A DNA stretch of 45,117 bases from positions 1 to 45,117 of the IMG/VR virus record IMGVR_UViG_3300010374_000221. One strand, written 5' to 3'. The position numbers and the translations under genes were made by a program. Position 1 is the first letter of the stretch, and every line of letters starts with the position of its first letter. This document shows, in pieces, positions 41,907 through 45,117 of the stretch. This DNA is from a virus. A model generated the notes under the pieces. The model had not been told where the DNA came from. It saw only the letters and a program-made list of their open reading frames with translations, and ran no database searches.

Positions 41907-44900
41907 TGGCCTATCTTTCCGAAGCGGCCGTTGAACAGGTCGTGCTCGATCAACTCGCCACACTTGGTTACTCGATAGCCACCGATGCCGACATCGGACC
42001 GGATGGCAAGGCGCCGGAACGCGAAGCCTATGCTGATGTGGTGTTGATCAAACGCCTGACAGCAGCCATCGATCGGCTCAATCCCACTATTCCTGCAGAA
42101 GCCCGCGCCGATGCCGTGCGCAAGGTTCTGGCGACCGAGAAGCCGTCACTTGTGGAAGAAAACCGGCGTCTGCACAAATTGATGGTCGAGGGCGTCGATG
42201 TCGAATTCTACAGTGACGATGGCACGATCCGCGGCGACAAGGTTCATCTGATCGATTTTACCGACCAAGACAGGAACGACTGGCTGGCGACCAGCCAGTT
42301 CACGGTCATCGAAGGCAGCATCAACCGACGACCGGATGTCGTGGTGTTCGTCAATGGCCTGCCTCTCGGCGTGATCGAGCTCAAGGCCCCTGGCGGAGAG
42401 AACGCGACGCTTGCCGGGGCGTTCAATCAGCTACAGACCTACAAGTCGCAAATCCCCTCGCTCTTTCGAACGAACACTGTCCTCGTCACTTCGGATGGCA
42501 TCACCGCGCGCGTGGGTTCGCTGACCGCCGATCAGGAGCGCTTCATGCCCTGGCGCACGACGGACGGCAAAATCATCGCAGCCAAAGGGCAGCCCGAACT
42601 CGGCGTGCTGATCGAGGGCATCTTCGAGCGACGCCGTCTCCTCGATTTGCTGCACGATTTCACTGTCTTCGGTGAGACGGGGTCGGGCCTCGCGAAGATC
42701 ATCGCGGGTTATCACCAGTTTCACGCCGTCCGGCACGCCGTGGAGAAAACCGTCGAGGCATCTTCTCCTGAGGGCGACAGGAAGGTGGGCGTGATCTGGC
42801 ACACCCAGGGATCGGGCAAGAGCCTGCTGATGGCCTTTTATGCCGGACAGCTGGTGCGGCGCCCTGAGCTTGAGAACCCGACTATTGTCGTCATTACCGA
42901 CCGCAACGACCTGGACGATCAGCTCTTCGCGACCTTCTCCATGTGCCGGGATCTGATCAGACAGACGCCTGTTCAGGCTGAAAGCCGGGAGGACCTGCAA
43001 TCTGCGCTGAGCCGGGCCGCTGGCGGCGTCATCTTCACGACCATCCAGAAGTTCTCACCTCCGGCGGGTGAGGCTAGCTATCCAACGCTGTCAGACCGCC
43101 GCAACATCGTCGTCATTGCCGACGAAGCGCATCGCAGCCAGTATGGCTTTAAGGCGCGGATTGAACAAAAGACCGGCGAAATTGCTTACGGTTTTGCAAA
43201 ATATCTGCGTGATGCACTGCCGAACGCCTCCTTCATCGGGTTTACTGGAACGCCCATCGAGAAGGACGACGTGAACACGCCGGCCGTGTTTGGCGAATAC
43301 ATCGACGTTTACGACATCAGCCGGGCGGTAGAGGACGGTGCAACGGTCCCGATCTACTACGAGAGCCGCCTTGCACGCATAGAGCTTCCCGAAGACGAGA
43401 AGCCAAAGATCGATGCCGAAATCGAGGAGCTGACCGAAGACGAAGCGACCACTGAACAGGAGAAAATCAAGCGGAAATGGGCCACTGTTGAGGCCCTGGT
43501 GGGCTCCGAGAAACGGCTTGCGATGGTGGCGGCCGATCTTGTGCAACACTTCGAGGACCGCGTCGCCGCAATGGACGGCAAGGCCATGGTGGTCTGCATG
43601 AGCCGTCGAATCTGCGTCGCGCTATATAACCAGATCATCGCGCTTCGGCCCGATTGGCACAACGATGACGACGCCTCGGGTCTCGTCAAGATCGTCATGA
43701 CCGGTTCTGCATCGGATCCTCAGGACTGGCAGCCGCACATCGGGACCAAGGCGCGGCGCGATCTCCTGGCGAAGCGCGCGAAAGACCCGAAGGATCCTCT
43801 AAAGCTCGTCATCGTCCGAGACATGTGGTTGACGGGCTTCGACGCACCTTCGATGCATACCATGTATATCGACAAGCCAATGAAGGGGCACGGCCTCATG
43901 CAGGCGATCGCCCGGGTGAACCGCGTTTTCCGTGATAAGCCTGCCGGCCTCGTCGTTGACTACATCGGTATCGCTCAGAACCTCAAGAATGCCCTGGGCC
44001 AGTATTCGGGTTCAGACCAGCGCCAGGTCGGGATCGACGAGTCCGAAGCGATCGCCATTCTGCTTGAGAAGTACGAAGTCGTGAAGGCGATGTTCCACGG
44101 CTTCGACTATGAGCACGGTTTGGCTGGGACGCCCCATGAGCGCTTAGTCGTGCTCGCCGAGGCCATCGAATGGATCCTTGCCCGCCAGCAAGAAGCTGCA
44201 GCGAAAGAAACGAGCGAAGACGCGAAGCGTCGGGAAAATCGACGCTATCAGGATGCCGTGCTTGCGCTGTCCAAGGCTTTCGCCTTGGCTTCCGCTACTG
44301 ACGAGGCCCGCGAAATCCGGGATGAAGTCGGTTTCTTCCAGACGGTTCGGGCTGCGCTGGTAAAATCCTTGGACGGCGGCGGTGGGAGCGCTGCTGATAG
44401 GGAATTTGCCATTCAACAAATTCTGAATCGTGCGGTCGTTTCAACCGGGATCGTGGATATTCTTGCAGCCGCAGGGATCGCAACGCCCGATATCTCGATC
44501 CTTTCTGATGAATTCCTCGCGGAAATTCAACAACTCGAGAAAAAGAATCTGGCCCTTGAGGCTCTTCGTAAGCTTCTGAACGATGAAATTCGCTCACGCA
44601 GCAAGACGAACGTGGTTGAAACGAAGCGCTTTTCCGAGCGCCTCGAAGCCGCCATTGCTCGCTATCACACGAATGCGATCAGCACGGTCGAAGTACTTCA
44701 GGAATTGATCGAGCTCGCGAAAGAGGTGCGCGCCGCCCAACGGCGAGGCGAAGATGAAGGCCTGTCGCAAGACGAGATCGCCTTCTATGACGCGCTTGCT
44801 GAGAACGAAAGCGCTGTCGAGCTGATGGGCAATGACTCCCTCAAGGTGATCGCGCACGAGCTTCTCGTCAGCCTAAAAGGCAGCGTTACGGTTGATTGGT

Positions 44901-45046
44901 CACACCGTGAAAGTGCCCGTGCGCGCATGCGTGTGCTGGTGAAGCGGATATTGCGCAAGCATGGATATCCGCCTGACCTTCAGGACGCTGCCGTGCAGAC
45001 AGTACTTCGGCAAGCGGAAACACTCTCTGCCGAATGGATGCATTGA
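41906..45046 (+). CDS. hsdR: Type I restriction endonuclease subunit
   Basis: The 1046-residue protein has an N-terminal PD-(D/E)XK nuclease ([22 protein letters not shown], Asp and ExK at about 133-152). The translocase has Walker A TQGSGKSL (about 300-308), DEAHRSQYG (about 405-413), [11 protein letters not shown] and [22 protein letters not shown], and a C-terminal HsdM-binding helical part follows. It pulls DNA and cuts at collision when sites are unmethylated. GC is lower in the last 900 bases. Its ATG overlaps the Abi-like stop by one base; no gene follows within the window. Confidence 0.94.
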   Translation: MAYLSEAAVEQVVLDQLATLGYSIATDADIGPDGKAPEREAYADVVLIKRLTAAIDRLNPTIPAEARADAVRKVLATEKPSLVEENRRLHKLMVEGVDVEFYSDDGTIRGDKVHLIDFTDQDRNDWLATSQFTVIEGSINRRPDVVVFVNGLPLGVIELKAPGGENATLAGAFNQLQTYKSQIPSLFRTNTVLVTSDGITARVGSLTADQERFMPWRTTDGKIIAAKGQPELGVLIEGIFERRRLLDLLHDFTVFGETGSGLAKIIAGYHQFHAVRHAVEKTVEASSPEGDRKVGVIWHTQGSGKSLLMAFYAGQLVRRPELENPTIVVITDRNDLDDQLFATFSMCRDLIRQTPVQAESREDLQSALSRAAGGVIFTTIQKFSPPAGEASYPTLSDRRNIVVIADEAHRSQYGFKARIEQKTGEIAYGFAKYLRDALPNASFIGFTGTPIEKDDVNTPAVFGEYIDVYDISRAVEDGATVPIYYESRLARIELPEDEKPKIDAEIEELTEDEATTEQEKIKRKWATVEALVGSEKRLAMVAADLVQHFEDRVAAMDGKAMVVCMSRRICVALYNQIIALRPDWHNDDDASGLVKIVMTGSASDPQDWQPHIGTKARRDLLAKRAKDPKDPLKLVIVRDMWLTGFDAPSMHTMYIDKPMKGHGLMQAIARVNRVFRDKPAGLVVDYIGIAQNLKNALGQYSGSDQRQVGIDESEAIAILLEKYEVVKAMFHGFDYEHGLAGTPHERLVVLAEAIEWILARQQEAAAKETSEDAKRRENRRYQDAVLALSKAFALASATDEAREIRDEVGFFQTVRAALVKSLDGGGGSAADREFAIQQILNRAVVSTGIVDILAAAGIATPDISILSDEFLAEIQQLEKKNLALEALRKLLNDEIRSRSKTNVVETKRFSERLEAAIARYHTNAISTVEVLQELIELAKEVRAAQRRGEDEGLSQDEIAFYDALAENESAVELMGNDSLKVIAHELLVSLKGSVTVDWSHRESARARMRVLVKRILRKHGYPPDLQDAAVQTVLRQAETLSAEWMH

Positions 45047-45117
45047 ATTTACGGGTTTTCCCTTGTGAATCAGAGAAATTCAGAGCGAGTTCGTTCGCAG
45101 AATCACTCCCACCGCCA
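45047..45117. other. Right edge, no gene seen
   Basis: The last 71 bases contain no ORF with a start and no clear terminator. The final bases resemble the 3' end of a tRNA-like sequence only loosely and do not form a T arm. Confidence 0.6.

Noticed and set aside
45084-45117. tRNA 3' end or attachment-site remnant at the right edge
   Set aside because: The bases end in CCGCCA and contain a TTCG, but no T stem forms and the window ends there, so nothing can be shown.

Overview
The window is GC-rich DNA that reads as an alphaproteobacterial genome, most likely a sphingomonad. Two things point there: the style of the protein families, and the direct-repeat SOS boxes GTTC-N7-GTTC, the LexA site type of Alphaproteobacteria. 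About 36 kb is one siphovirus-type prophage with an HK97-type head and a long tail. It is followed by a six- to seven-gene type I restriction-modification and defence operon. No integrase, excisionase pair or attachment site is visible, so the left end of the element lies outside the window.

Layout. 1-1921 (minus strand): lysogeny and SOS module with an S24-type repressor, a secreted thermonuclease-like protein and umuDC, with umuC cut by the window edge. 1922-2026: divergent control region with a repressor promoter, an operator-like palindrome and an SOS box. 2027-12199 (plus): early and replication genes, namely an HTH protein, a Sak4-like ATPase, an ssDNA-binding candidate, an SF2 helicase, a PD-(D/E)XK nuclease, a primase-helicase, a RuvC-like resolvase and small conserved proteins. 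Iteron-like repeats and a large stem-loop (10275-10516) directly follow the primase-helicase and are the best origin candidate. 12353-13393: two HNH endonucleases. 13480-14746: an accessory cassette with an antisense membrane protein, two small unknowns and an antisense tRNA with anticodon CAU. 14839-17164: a ParB-methyltransferase fusion and a C5-cytosine methyltransferase whose second half is open and family-like in two frames. 17118-25097: terminases, portal, protease, capsid, connectors and tail tube. 25128-26009: two antisense accessory genes inside the tail operon. 26029-36163: tail chaperones with a -1 frameshift site, a free-standing homing endonuclease, tape measure, tail tip and fibre genes, and a lysis cassette.

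36175-45046 (plus): a tightly overlapping operon of a Phd/YefM-like antitoxin, hsdM, hsdS, a Xre-ImmA/IrrE protein, a DUF4411 PIN protein, an abortive-infection-type protein and hsdR. Nearly every gene overlaps the next by 1 to 8 nt, so restriction, a toxin-antitoxin-like pair and an Abi-type gene should be co-translated.

All function calls rest on reading motifs and gene order by eye. No database search was run.
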